A DNA stretch of 64,000 nucleotides from JAKLIX01 sp964605655 (GCA_964605655.1 CAZSDK010000008.1:1-64000), one strand, 5' to 3'. Shown: positions 35,559-44,785, numbered from the stretch's first letter. Translations and numbers: made by a program. The notes: generated from the letters alone by a model not told the origin.

Positions 35559-36237
35559 CGGAGTAATATTGGTGATCGATGATGAGGTGCAGATACAGAA
35601 ACTGCTTGAGATCACCCTGCAGTCAAATAATTATGCCGTCCACCTCGCCTCAAACGCAAAAGAAGGCCTTCTCATAGCGGCCAACCATCCCCCAGATCTC
35701 ATCGTCCTGGACCTTGGGCTGCCCGATGAAAATGGCCATGACCTGCTGATGAAGTTAAGGGAATGGTACATGAAGCCCATTATTATCCTTAGTGTCCAGA
35801 GTTCAGAAGAAGATATAGTGAGAGCCCTCGACAATGGTGCTAATGACTATCTGGTCAAGCCCTTCCGCACAGGGGAATTTCTGGCCAGGATCAGGACAGC
35901 CATCAGGAGCTCCGTTTCCGAAGAAAATGATCCTGTTTTAGAGTTTAAAGATCTGACTATTGATATGTCATCCAGGGTTGTTAAAAAAAATGATCTCCCG
36001 GTCAAGCTGACAGCCACAGAGTATAACCTCCTCGTGTTGCTGGCGAAGAACAAGGGTAAGGTATTGATCCACAATTATATACTAAGGATTATATGGGGGC
36101 CAGGTTATATCCATCAATCCCAGTATCTCAGGGTATTCATTGCCCAGATCAGAAAGAAGATTGAAGAGGACCCGAACCACCCTGAATATATCATCACCGA
36201 GCCCGGGATAGGGTACCGGTTTGTTGACAGGGAGTAA
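35551..36237 (+). CDS. KdpE-like OmpR-family response regulator
   Basis: A 228-residue regulator. The receiver domain (1-118) has acidic DDE early (VIDDEVQIQKLL), the phospho-accepting Asp54 in LIVLDLGLPDENG, and Lys in NDYLVKPFRTGEF. The C-terminal winged helix (about 130-225) carries VKLTATEYNLLVLLAKNKGKV and YLRVFIAQIRKKIEEDP, the KdpE pattern. It overlaps the kinase gene by 8 bp, so the two are translationally coupled. It ends 19 bp before the Kup gene, its most obvious target. Confidence 0.92.
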   Translation: MNSGVILVIDDEVQIQKLLEITLQSNNYAVHLASNAKEGLLIAANHPPDLIVLDLGLPDENGHDLLMKLREWYMKPIIILSVQSSEEDIVRALDNGANDYLVKPFRTGEFLARIRTAIRSSVSEENDPVLEFKDLTIDMSSRVVKKNDLPVKLTATEYNLLVLLAKNKGKVLIHNYILRIIWGPGYIHQSQYLRVFIAQIRKKIEEDPNHPEYIITEPGIGYRFVDRE

Positions 36238-36256
36238 ATAAAGAGAATTTCCGGTA

Positions 36257-38206
36257 ATGAACGCCAACGGTACCCATAATGGAAAGATCAAAGTGGCCAT
36301 GTTGCTGGTCACTCTGGGCATTATTTATGGTGATATCGGTACCAGTCCCTTGTATGTTCTTAAAGCCATCGTTGGAGACAGAGAGATTACAAAACCACTG
36401 GTGTACGGTGGTATTTCCTGCGTTTTTTGGACGCTGATGTTCCAGACCACCGTCAAATACATCTGGTTGACCCTCAGGGCCGACAATGAAGGGGAGGGGG
36501 GAATTTTCTCCTTGTACGCACTGGTGCGCCGATATAGTAAAAACCTGGTCATCCCTACCATATTGGGGGCAACGACTCTTTTAGCCGACGGCATCATAAC
36601 CCCTCCCATATCTATTGCTTCAGCAGTTGAGGGACTTGATCTCGTAATTCCCCATCTGGATACTGTACCCATTGTCGTTGCAATCTTGTCCGCCCTTTTC
36701 TTCTTTCAACGTTTTGGTACCCAAAAGGTGGGCAGTGCATTCGGCCCGGTAATGGCTCTGTGGTTTTCCATGTTGTTTGTCCTGGGCTTAAGACAAATCT
36801 TCCATTTCCCTGATGTTATTCAGGCATTTAATCCGGTATGGGCTATCAACCTGCTGATCCGCTATCCCCACGGGTTCTGGCTTTTGGGTGCCGTTTTCCT
36901 GTGCACCACTGGTGCTGAAGCATTGTATTCCGACCTGGGTCATTGTGGAAAAAAGTACATCCGAATTACCTGGGCCTTTGTGAAAATATGCCTGGTCACC
37001 AACTATGCCGGGCAGGCTGCCTGGTTGCTGCACGGTGCTGGCAGTACTCTGGGTGGCAGGAACCCGATTTTTGAGATCATGCCCTCCTGGTTCCTCATCC
37101 CAGGGATCATGATCGCCACCACTGCGGCAATTATTGCATCCCAGGCTCTGATCAGCGGTTCCTTTACGCTGATATCCGAAGCCATGAGCCTCAACTTCTG
37201 GCCAAGGGTGACGGTCAGACAACCCAGTGAACTGAAAGGACAGATTTATATACCGAGTGTCAATACCATCCTCTGGGTAAGCTGTGTCTTGTGTATCCTT
37301 TACTTCAGAAATTCTAAGCACATGGAGGCTGCTTACGGCTTTTCCATTACTATCGCCATGATCATGACCACCGTCCTGCTCAGTCACTTCCTTTATTTTA
37401 AGCTCCGGTGGAAGTGGTGGGTCATAGCAGCGTTCCTGATGATGTTCGGACTCATAGAGGTCTCTTTCTTTATTGCAAATGTGGTGAAGCTCACGCAAAG
37501 CTGGATGTTCGTTTTTTACCAGATTGCCATCTTCACCGTGATGTACATCTGGTATTATGCCAGGAAGACCATGAACCGCTTTCTCAGGTTTACCGACCTG
37601 GGCAGATACGCGGCGAAAATTCGTCAGCTTAGCGAAGATAGGTCGGTGCCAAAATTCTGCACCCACCTGATTTACCTTACTAAAGCGGATAATCGTAATG
37701 AGATCGAAGAGAAAATAATGATGTCCATACTGGCAAAAAAGCCGAAACGGGCGGATGTGTATTGGTTCCTTCACCTTAACCGGACGGAACATCCTTATAC
37801 CCTCAACTACGAGGTTTCCGAACTCATCATAGGCAAGCTCATCAAGGTGACCATCAATGTCGGGTTCAGGATTCAGCCCCGGACTGAGCTGTATTTTAAG
37901 ATGATTATGCAGGATCTATTAAAGGACAGTAAACTGAATCCTGTGTCGTTTGATAAGGGAGCCTCAGTTTACAATGAGGATCCGGATTTCAAGTTTATCA
38001 TCGTCCAGAAATTTCTATCTGTTGAGAATGAGTTTAATCTGAGGGAAGGGTTGATCATGAGTACCTATTTCATGATTAAAAAACTGGGCCTTAAAGATGA
38101 AAAGGCCTTTGGACTGGACAGGAGCGATGTGTTACTGGAGTATGTTCCGTTTATTTATAATCCCATCCATAAGATTGATTTGAAAAGAGTCTCCCCTCGA
38201 TTCTAG
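36257..38206 (+). CDS. kup: Kup-family low-affinity potassium uptake transporter
   Basis: A 649-residue K+:H+ symporter of the KUP/HAK/KT family. About 12 helices fill the first 430 residues. The family start LGIIYGDIGTSPLYVLKA is present, followed by DNEGEGGIFSLYALV, TGAEALYSDLGHCG and ISEAMSLNFWPRV. The last 210 residues form the soluble C-terminal domain seen in all Kups. It sits 19 bp after a KdpE-like regulator, in an apparent three-gene operon; no kdpFABC genes are in the window. The arrangement implies that Kup rather than the Kdp ATPase is the regulated importer here. Confidence 0.95.
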   Translation: MNANGTHNGKIKVAMLLVTLGIIYGDIGTSPLYVLKAIVGDREITKPLVYGGISCVFWTLMFQTTVKYIWLTLRADNEGEGGIFSLYALVRRYSKNLVIPTILGATTLLADGIITPPISIASAVEGLDLVIPHLDTVPIVVAILSALFFFQRFGTQKVGSAFGPVMALWFSMLFVLGLRQIFHFPDVIQAFNPVWAINLLIRYPHGFWLLGAVFLCTTGAEALYSDLGHCGKKYIRITWAFVKICLVTNYAGQAAWLLHGAGSTLGGRNPIFEIMPSWFLIPGIMIATTAAIIASQALISGSFTLISEAMSLNFWPRVTVRQPSELKGQIYIPSVNTILWVSCVLCILYFRNSKHMEAAYGFSITIAMIMTTVLLSHFLYFKLRWKWWVIAAFLMMFGLIEVSFFIANVVKLTQSWMFVFYQIAIFTVMYIWYYARKTMNRFLRFTDLGRYAAKIRQLSEDRSVPKFCTHLIYLTKADNRNEIEEKIMMSILAKKPKRADVYWFLHLNRTEHPYTLNYEVSELIIGKLIKVTINVGFRIQPRTELYFKMIMQDLLKDSKLNPVSFDKGASVYNEDPDFKFIIVQKFLSVENEFNLREGLIMSTYFMIKKLGLKDEKAFGLDRSDVLLEYVPFIYNPIHKIDLKRVSPRF

Positions 38207-38246
38207 TGGACGCTTCATCAGAAAATCCTTGTAAGTCTTTTTTGTT

Positions 38247-38858
38247 TTATCGGATATAAAAATCCAGCATTTTCTTTCCTTCGAGGTAACCCTCAAGATG
38301 ATCGCCTATCTTCACAGGTCCTACCCCTGCCGGAGTCCCGGTAAAGATCAGGTCACCTGTCTTTAAGGTCATGAACCTGGAAACATAGGCTATGATCTTC
38401 TCAATGGAAAAGATCATATCTCCGGAATATCCCTTCTGCACGGTGACTCCGTTCATGTTCAGGCTGAAATTCAGGGAATGGAGGTCCTGGAACTGATGGA
38501 TGGACAGGAACTTACTCAGAGGTGCGGATGCATCGAATGCTTTGGCAATCTCCCAGGGATGACCTTTTTCTTTACACTTTTCCTGCAGGTCACGGGCAGT
38601 GAAATCGATTCCCAGTGCAAGGGCATCCACATAAGAAAGCGCAAACCGCTCCTGTATGGTCTTGCCCAGTTTCCCGATACGGAAAACCAACTCCGTCTCA
38701 TAGTGCACTTCCTTCGAAAACTCCGGCAGAAAAAATGGAAAGTTGTTCCTTAAGATGGCAGAATCAGGTTTTAAAAAGAAGAGGGGTTCTGAAGGCAAAG
38801 GGTTGTTCAGTTCCTTTGCGTGGTCCACATAATTTCGTCCAATGCAAATGATCTTCAT
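38247..38858 (-). CDS. fumarylacetoacetate hydrolase-family protein
   Basis: A 203-residue single-domain FAH-family protein (acylpyruvase/isomerase group). Motifs: start KIICIGRNYVDHAKEL, metal-binding HYETELVFRIG (Glu pair), IDFTARDLQ (Asp) and the C-terminal LIFTGTPAGVGPVKIGD. Family members cleave C-C bonds of acylpyruvates or decarboxylate oxaloacetate; the substrate cannot be set from sequence. It is the last gene of a four-gene minus-strand cluster, 54 bp after the exonuclease. Confidence 0.85.
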   Translation of the reverse strand: MKIICIGRNYVDHAKELNNPLPSEPLFFLKPDSAILRNNFPFFLPEFSKEVHYETELVFRIGKLGKTIQERFALSYVDALALGIDFTARDLQEKCKEKGHPWEIAKAFDASAPLSKFLSIHQFQDLHSLNFSLNMNGVTVQKGYSGDMIFSIEKIIAYVSRFMTLKTGDLIFTGTPAGVGPVKIGDHLEGYLEGKKMLDFYIR

Positions 38859-38912
38859 AACGAATTCATTTATCTTCTTAAGATCTGGTAATCTGCACCA
38901 CTGATTCCAACC

Positions 38913-39737
38913 TTAAAATCCAACATCTTTGGTCTGGCTGAATCCTCTGAGCTTAATGGCCGTGATTACCTTTTTGGTGTACAGTGAAAAGTCAGCTTTC
39001 ATCATCCAGTCATAGTAGGAGGGTTCCACCTTGAACACTTCTTCAACGGGTTTCCCTTTGTGTTTTCCAATGTTGAAGACCTCCCGGTTCCTGTCATCAT
39101 AAACGATCGTGCCGGCAAGGTCGACGAAACGGGAATGGTAGGAAAAATCCTGAAGGTCGTTCATGTTGTCCAGTCGGACCTCCGTAGTACGGCCAAATTT
39201 GTCGGTGAAGGTCGCTCCGTGATACTTATCGATCTGGGCTAAGAGTACCCGGTAGGTGGCCAGGGTATCGACCTCGGCACTGTGGGCACCTTCAAGTTCT
39301 TTTCCGCAGTAAAACTTGTAGGCAGCTCTCAGGTTACGGGGTTCCATTTTGTGGTAGATATTCAGTACATCGACGAATTTCCTGTTCTTAAAGTCGAAAT
39401 CCACGCCGGCACGAAGAAATTCTTCCACCAGGATGGGAATGTCAAACTTGATGGAGTTGAATCCGCCCAGGTCCGAGTTGCCAATAAACTGGCTGATCTC
39501 ATGTGCCAGCTCTTTAAAAGACGGTTGATCCTTCACGTCTTCATTGGTGATTCCATGAATAAGGACCACTTCCGGAGGAATGGGGATGCCGGGGTTGATT
39601 CTTCGTGTATAGATCTCTTCGCTTCCGTCAATTTGGACCTTTAGAAGGCTGATTTCAACGATGCGGTCGGTGACCAGGTTGGTGCCGGTGGTCTCGAGGT
39701 CGAAGACGACCAGGGGGCGGGTCAATGTAAGGGGCAT
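38913..39737 (-). CDS. DEDDh 3'-5' exonuclease (DnaQ/ExoX-like)
   Basis: A 274-residue exonuclease. The four acidic and one histidine catalytic residues of the DEDDh group are visible: VVFDLETTGTN (Asp, Glu), GFNSIKFDIPIL (Asp) and GAHSAEVDTLATY (His, Asp). After about residue 175 a C-terminal extension carries VFNIGKHKGKPVEEVFKVEPSYYDWMM, abbreviated to its core FNIGKHKGKPVEEV and SYYDWMM. This resembles the ExoX-type C-terminal domain used to hold DNA or a partner. It lies 4 bp after the acyltransferase gene, so expression is coupled, though no functional link between the two is obvious. Confidence 0.88.
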   Translation of the reverse strand: MPLTLTRPLVVFDLETTGTNLVTDRIVEISLLKVQIDGSEEIYTRRINPGIPIPPEVVLIHGITNEDVKDQPSFKELAHEISQFIGNSDLGGFNSIKFDIPILVEEFLRAGVDFDFKNRKFVDVLNIYHKMEPRNLRAAYKFYCGKELEGAHSAEVDTLATYRVLLAQIDKYHGATFTDKFGRTTEVRLDNMNDLQDFSYHSRFVDLAGTIVYDDRNREVFNIGKHKGKPVEEVFKVEPSYYDWMMKADFSLYTKKVITAIKLRGFSQTKDVGF

Positions 39738-39741
39738 GATG

Positions 39742-41016
39742 TTAAAGTGAGGTTTGAATATCGAAATGTTCCAGTAATTCTTTCATTCGGTGGATAAAAC
39801 GGCCACCCAGGGCACCGTCTATAATTCTGTGATCATAAGAGACCGACAGGTACATCATGTGCCTGATGGCGATCATATCCCCATCCGGACCTTCAACCAC
39901 CACCGGCCTTTTCTGTATGCTGCCCACGGCTATAATGGCAACCTGTGGCTGGTTAATGATGGGTGTCCCCAGCAGGGTGCCAAAGGAACCCAGATTGGTA
40001 AGGGTGATGGTGCCCCCCTGTATATCATCGGGTTGGAGTTTGTTGTTGCGGGCCTTCTCAGCAAGGGAGTTGACCTCTTTCACCACGCCCAGCAGGTTCT
40101 TCTGATCTACATTTTTGATGACCGGTACGATCAGGTTTCCGCTTGGGAGGGCAACGGCCATACCAATGTTTACATTCTTTTTCACGATGATCCTGCTGCC
40201 GTCGACCGAGGCGTTGATCATGGGAAACTCTTTTACGGCCCTGGCAAGAGCATCGATAAACACATGAGTGAAGGTCAGTTTTTCGGAATAACGCTTCTGA
40301 ATGTGGTCTTTGTTCTTTTCCCGCCATTTGACGATGGGGGTCACATCCACCTCAACCAGTGAAGTCACATGAGGAGAGGTTTGGACCGACATGACCATGT
40401 GTTCGGCTATGAGTTTTCTCATGCGGTCCATTTCAATGACCTCGTCTTCTTTGCTCATTGAAACCGCCGGCATGGAAGTTCTGGTCTCATCTTTTTTCTC
40501 CGGTTTGGGCGGCATGGTCACTGTTGACCTTATCTCTATGTAATGCAGAAGGTCTGATTTGGTCAGCCTGTTATCCTTTCCGCTGCCCGGGATGGTATCC
40601 AGTTCAGCGACAGGGATGTCCTCCTGCCGTGCAATGTTTCTCACCAGGGGAGAGTAAAACCTTTCTGTGGCACCGAATTCATCCTTGAAGGGCGTCTCTG
40701 TTGTGACAGGTTCCGGGACATTTCCCTTAAATGATTCAGGTACAGCTGGTTGCGTTTCCGGCTCTTCCTTATCTCCCTCCATTTCCAGCAGGGCGATCGT
40801 CTCTCCCACAGGAACGACGTCTCCTTCCTTATAGAGCTGTTTGACCAGCCTGCCTTCCACAGGCGAAGGGATCTCGGAGTCGACCTTATCAGTTGCAATC
40901 TCTACCAGAGGATCATCTTCCGCAACAGCCTCTCCTTCCGATTTAAGCCATTTGGTTATGGTTGCCTCAATGATGCTTTCACCCAGCTTGGGCATTTTAA
41001 GTTGAAATGTTGCCAT
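39742..41016 (-). CDS. dihydrolipoamide acyltransferase (E2) of a 2-oxoacid dehydrogenase complex
   Basis: A 424-residue E2 core subunit. Lipoyl domain about 1-77 with the lipoylated Lys44 in EIATDKVDSEIPSP; a Glu/Pro/Thr-rich linker; a peripheral-subunit-binding domain about 118-160 (YSPLVRNIARQEDIP); and the catalytic acyltransferase domain from about 195, ending with the active-site SVSYDHRIIDGALGGRF. It passes acyl groups to CoA. No E1 or E3 gene is adjacent, so whether the complex uses pyruvate, 2-oxoglutarate or branched-chain oxoacids is open; the single lipoyl domain and sequence feel favour the branched-chain or 2-oxoglutarate type. Confidence 0.92.
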   Translation of the reverse strand: MATFQLKMPKLGESIIEATITKWLKSEGEAVAEDDPLVEIATDKVDSEIPSPVEGRLVKQLYKEGDVVPVGETIALLEMEGDKEEPETQPAVPESFKGNVPEPVTTETPFKDEFGATERFYSPLVRNIARQEDIPVAELDTIPGSGKDNRLTKSDLLHYIEIRSTVTMPPKPEKKDETRTSMPAVSMSKEDEVIEMDRMRKLIAEHMVMSVQTSPHVTSLVEVDVTPIVKWREKNKDHIQKRYSEKLTFTHVFIDALARAVKEFPMINASVDGSRIIVKKNVNIGMAVALPSGNLIVPVIKNVDQKNLLGVVKEVNSLAEKARNNKLQPDDIQGGTITLTNLGSFGTLLGTPIINQPQVAIIAVGSIQKRPVVVEGPDGDMIAIRHMMYLSVSYDHRIIDGALGGRFIHRMKELLEHFDIQTSL

Positions 41017-41049
41017 ACTTCTTATTCTGCTGTAATCGTTGAAGTTGAA

Positions 41050-43020
41050 CTATGATTTTCTTCCCAGTTCCCTGATATTTCTGAAGATAATATTCAGATC
41101 AGTGGAAATGTCATAATCTCTGGCATATAACATATTGAGCCGGTGAATTGTTTCAGGTTCCATGGTTCTGTCGGAAAGCAGTTCCACGGGGGTGAGTATT
41201 CCGGGTCTTATTCCGGGCAGACGGCCTGCTGATTGATCTCCGCTTTTGCCATAACCCACCCAGCTTCTTTTTCCTCCAATCACCTGGAGGATGTTCCGGT
41301 ACAAACCTGCGGGCTGCCGCGTGATAAAAACGAGTATAGGCGAAAATACCAGCAGGAAAAGGGCCATGAAGGTGTCGAGAAGAAATTTGTTCCTACGGTT
41401 CTCTTTTTTATTAATAGAATCAATATCAATGATATAGAGATCCTCCATGGTGCTGATGCTCTTGCTGCCGATCAGGCTCATGCTGGCCGGTGGAGCAATT
41501 TTAAATTCGACGGTAAGGTCCTGCTGTTCCGACATGACATCAATAATACGGTGCGCAGGCACATCCTTGGCACAAAATATCACTTCTTCTATGGTATAAA
41601 TCTCAATGATGTCCCTGATCTGCCGAAGGGTGCCTATGTACCGCTCGTCGCCTTCGGGTGTGGCGTCGATGCCGACCAAACCGATAAATGCGGGATTCAG
41701 GTTGGCCTCCCTGACAAGTCCGGCCACCCTTCCTGCTTCTTCTCTTTCACCCACCACAATAAACCGCTTTTTTACTGGGGTTCCAAGCTGATAGTATTTG
41801 ATCCTCAGTACATAATGCAAAACCAACCGCAGGAGGATGCTCGCGAATAGTCCCCAGAGCAGTCCAAAAAAGATCATGGCCCTCGAGAAGCGGTATGATT
41901 CATCGAGCAGCGAGTAGATGACCAGAATGACCAGGGTGCCGATGGCATATCCTTCAACAATTTTCAACGTTCTTACCGGACGATCATATCCCGAGACCAG
42001 AAAGATGGAGAACAACCAGGTGAGGATGTAAAGGGGCACGGCAATATGGATGAACTCCCAGGGGTATCGCCCTCCCCAGGGGAACAACATCCCTTCCCAC
42101 CAATTTTTGATGAAATACATCCCGCCGAATAACATCAGTCCGTCTATCAGCGGCAGCATCATGCTCTTCATGAACCGGCTGCTCATGGCTGCAAAAGCCC
42201 TGAGGTAGATCGCAAGATGGATGAGGATGGAGAAGATCCTGGCATTCTGATGGCTGAAGTGTTTCCTGGCGAAGATGATCATCGCGCGGTAGAAGGTGAA
42301 CACATAATTGACGCTGCTCTTTTTCGTGCTTTCTCCTTTATAATGAATGATCCTCGTGTCAGGGAAATAGTAATTCTTATAGCCAGCCTGAAGGATACGG
42401 TAGGAGAGGTCTATGTCTTCCCCATACATGAAAAAGGACTCATCGAGCATGCCGGTCTGGTCGAGGCAGGATTTTCTCAAAAACATGAAAGCCCCGGACA
42501 GGATATCAACTGAATGTATTTCATCGGGACTCAGAAAACCGAGATGATACCTTCCAAAAATCCTGGACCGGGGGAAAAGGGCTGATAAACCGAAAACCTT
42601 ATAGAAAGCGACCAGAGGAGTAGGAAGTCCTCTCTTGGATTCAGGGAGGAAATGGCCTTTGCCGTCAATCATCTTCACGCCGGCTCCTCCTGCATCAGGG
42701 TGGGCATCCATAAAACGGATCACGCTGCTAAAGGTGTCCTTCTCTACGACGGTGTCGGGATTGAGTAACAGGATGTATTCTCCCCTGGCCTGCCTGATGG
42801 CCATGTTGTTGGCTCTTGAAAAGCCCAGGTTTTCGTCGTTGCAAAGGAGTATGACTCCAGGAAATTTCTCCCGTATCATCCCCACCGAGCCGTCGACTGA
42901 ATTGTTGTCGACAACAAATACCTCTGTATCAATACCCTGGCTCGACTGAAATACCGAATGCAGGCATTGTTCAAGAAAATACCTTACGTTGTAGTTGACG
43001 ATGATGACCGATAGTTTCAA
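41050..43020 (-). CDS. fusion of GT2 glycosyltransferase and a polyprenyl-sugar-transferase-like membrane region
   Basis: A 656-residue protein. Residues 1-240 are a GT2 rhamnosyl/galactosyl-type transferase (SVIIVNYNVRYFLEQCLHS, VVDNNSVDGS, LLLNPDTVVE, FMYGEDIDLSYRI). Several membrane helices follow (about 265-405), then a nucleotide-binding-like domain (about 415-525, RFIVVGEREEAGRV, EVIFCAKDVPAHRI). The end resembles a bacterial sugar transferase (FLLDTFMALFLLVFSPIL, GGKRSWVGYG, IRPGILTPVE, DLNIIFRNIREL), but its usual catalytic residues are not obvious. It may therefore be a two-step assembly enzyme, or a GT2 tied to a non-catalytic membrane platform. It heads the four-gene minus-strand cluster, with a -7 element at 43103-43110. 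Confidence 0.82.
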   Translation of the reverse strand: MKLSVIIVNYNVRYFLEQCLHSVFQSSQGIDTEVFVVDNNSVDGSVGMIREKFPGVILLCNDENLGFSRANNMAIRQARGEYILLLNPDTVVEKDTFSSVIRFMDAHPDAGGAGVKMIDGKGHFLPESKRGLPTPLVAFYKVFGLSALFPRSRIFGRYHLGFLSPDEIHSVDILSGAFMFLRKSCLDQTGMLDESFFMYGEDIDLSYRILQAGYKNYYFPDTRIIHYKGESTKKSSVNYVFTFYRAMIIFARKHFSHQNARIFSILIHLAIYLRAFAAMSSRFMKSMMLPLIDGLMLFGGMYFIKNWWEGMLFPWGGRYPWEFIHIAVPLYILTWLFSIFLVSGYDRPVRTLKIVEGYAIGTLVILVIYSLLDESYRFSRAMIFFGLLWGLFASILLRLVLHYVLRIKYYQLGTPVKKRFIVVGEREEAGRVAGLVREANLNPAFIGLVGIDATPEGDERYIGTLRQIRDIIEIYTIEEVIFCAKDVPAHRIIDVMSEQQDLTVEFKIAPPASMSLIGSKSISTMEDLYIIDIDSINKKENRRNKFLLDTFMALFLLVFSPILVFITRQPAGLYRNILQVIGGKRSWVGYGKSGDQSAGRLPGIRPGILTPVELLSDRTMEPETIHRLNMLYARDYDISTDLNIIFRNIRELGRKS

Positions 43021-43102
43021 TGAACAAAAATGGCGGGTTTTGTATTTATTGTCATGCTATTCCAATGAATCTGGCCAGGATCCCTCATTTCACCAGTGAT
43101 GG

Positions 43103-43110
43103 CAAAGGTA
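43103..43110 (-). promoter_or_regulatory. possible -7 element for the glycosyltransferase-E2-exonuclease-FAH cluster
   Basis: Minus-strand TACCTTTG fits TAnnTTTG, 82 bp before the ATG at 43020. A second, partly overlapping TAACTTTG lies just upstream of it (43113-43120). Both fall in the divergent gap shared with the metal transporter genes. Confidence 0.35.
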
Positions 43111-43135
43111 GCCAAAGTTACTCACGGAGCTGCAC

Positions 43136-44035
43136 ATGAAAAAAACGATTAAATTTGTAATGGATATGATACGAAGGGGTTTTTTATTTGGTTTCCTGAT
43201 TCTCCTTTTCCTGGCCTGCTCCCGGACCACACAACAGGATAGCAGCAGGACGATTTGCGTCAGCATCGCGCCCCAGGCCTATTTTGTTCAGAGGATAGCC
43301 GGCGATGCCTTCAAGATCAATGTGCTGGTTCCTGCAGGTGCCGGACCGGAAACCTTTGACCCCTCACCCGATGACATGAAAAAATTCGCCAACGCCAGGG
43401 TGTGTTTCTTTTCCGGAGGTCTGTCTTTCGAAAACATGTTGGCTGAAAAGTTTGCAGATCTGAAGTCTGGTCCCCTCATGGTCAATATATCGGAAGGGGT
43501 TGGTCTCATCAAAGAAGAGGGGCATCATGAACATTCGCATTCAGGCACAGACCCTCACTACTGGATGAGCCCCAGAGAGGTGAAAAGAGTGGCATCCAAC
43601 ATCCATAAGACCCTGTCTGAGATGGACCCTGGGCAACGGCAGGTTTACGATAAAAACCTGAGTGCCTTCCTGGCTGACCTGGATTCACTCGACAGCACCA
43701 TGGTGCGTTCATTCAGTGACCTGAAAACGAGGAAGTTCGTCCTGTTTCATCCTTCGCTGGGCTACCTGGCAAGGGATTACCATCTGGAACAACTGGCCCT
43801 GGAATTTGAAGGGAAACAGCCATCCACCCGGCAGCTTCGTACCCTGGTCGATATGGCCAGAAAAGAGAACATCAATACTGTTTTTTTGCAGATACAGTTT
43901 GACCTGCATACCATTGAGACTTTCTCAGGCGAAATTGGAGCACGTTTAATTACCATCGATCCACTCTCGGGTGACTGGCTTCAAAATATGTACCGGATCA
44001 CTAGCTTGCTGAAGGAGGCCATGGATGGAAAATAG
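43136..44035 (+). CDS. metal (zinc/manganese) ABC transporter substrate-binding lipoprotein
   Basis: A 299-residue cluster A-I binding protein. A lipoprotein signal ends LLFLACS with the lipidated Cys28. Metal-site residues: His141 in TDPHYWMSP, His205 in FHPSLGYLARDYH and an acidic residue in TIDPLSGDW. The first ligand, usually a His in PHxYEP, is Glu72 here (GPETFDPSPDDM). A short His-rich loop (EEGHHEHSHSG, about 128-137) precedes His141, as in zinc proteins. It overlaps the ATPase gene by 11 bp, so the three transporter genes form one unit. Zinc is the favoured metal, manganese or iron possible. Confidence 0.9.
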   Translation: MKKTIKFVMDMIRRGFLFGFLILLFLACSRTTQQDSSRTICVSIAPQAYFVQRIAGDAFKINVLVPAGAGPETFDPSPDDMKKFANARVCFFSGGLSFENMLAEKFADLKSGPLMVNISEGVGLIKEEGHHEHSHSGTDPHYWMSPREVKRVASNIHKTLSEMDPGQRQVYDKNLSAFLADLDSLDSTMVRSFSDLKTRKFVLFHPSLGYLARDYHLEQLALEFEGKQPSTRQLRTLVDMARKENINTVFLQIQFDLHTIETFSGEIGARLITIDPLSGDWLQNMYRITSLLKEAMDGK

Positions 44036-44783
44036 CATTGTAGAATTGGTGGAAGTGGCCGCAGGCTACCAGCACCAGCCTGTCTTTCAGAATGTTACCC
44101 TGAAGGTGGCAGAGTTTGATTTCCTCGGGATCATTGGTCCCAACGGAGGAGGCAAGACAACCCTTCTGCAGGTGATGATGGGATTGCTGAAACCTATGGC
44201 CGGAACCGTATCTTTTCCTGATGAGCGGGATCTTGGGGAAAGAAGTCTTTTCGGTTATCTCCCCCAGGTAAACAGAATCGATAAGAAATTTCCCATCACG
44301 GTTCTCGATGCGGTGCTTTCAGGCAGCATGAAAAGCGGAAGGTATACGGCAAACCGGAAAAAAATCTTTAAGGAACGGGCCATGGACCTGATGGGGAGGA
44401 TGGGGCTTCAAGGACTGGAAAAGAGAAGGGTAGGACAGTTGTCGGGTGGCCAGATGCAAAGGGTTTTCCTGTCACGGGCTATGATCTCATCACCGATGCT
44501 TTTAGTGCTGGATGAACCTAATTCATTCGTTGATAATACCTTTGAAAAAGATCTGTACGAGATTTTAAAGGAGTTGAACAAAGAAACGACCATCGTCATC
44601 GTCTCCCATGACCTGGGAATGATCTCTTCCTATGTGAAGACCATTGCCTGTGTGAACAGGGGTCTCCACTACCATCCTTCCAATGTGATCACCCAGGACC
44701 TTCTGGAATCCTATAACTGCCCCATCGACCTGATCACCCATGGCAGGCTCCCTCACAGGGTCCTCGAAACACACCAGCCTTAG
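44025..44783 (+). CDS. znuC: metal ABC transporter ATP-binding protein
   Basis: A 252-residue ABC ATPase. Walker A IIGPNGGGKTTLLQVMMGLL (about 36-55), Q-loop GYLPQVNRID, signature LSGGQMQRVFLSRAM (about 137-151), Walker B LLVLDEPNSFVD, and the switch His in VIVSHDLGMIS. The family is the ZnuC/MntB type, powering high-affinity divalent metal uptake with the membrane protein that starts 2 bp later. The symbol follows the family and does not settle the metal. Confidence 0.92.
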   Translation: MENSIVELVEVAAGYQHQPVFQNVTLKVAEFDFLGIIGPNGGGKTTLLQVMMGLLKPMAGTVSFPDERDLGERSLFGYLPQVNRIDKKFPITVLDAVLSGSMKSGRYTANRKKIFKERAMDLMGRMGLQGLEKRRVGQLSGGQMQRVFLSRAMISSPMLLVLDEPNSFVDNTFEKDLYEILKELNKETTIVIVSHDLGMISSYVKTIACVNRGLHYHPSNVITQDLLESYNCPIDLITHGRLPHRVLETHQP

Positions 44784-44785
44784 CC

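Noticed and set aside
36788..37792. 334-residue minus-strand open frame within kup
   Set aside because: It is antisense to conserved Kup membrane segments, His/Pro-rich, with no promoter; it is a shadow frame.
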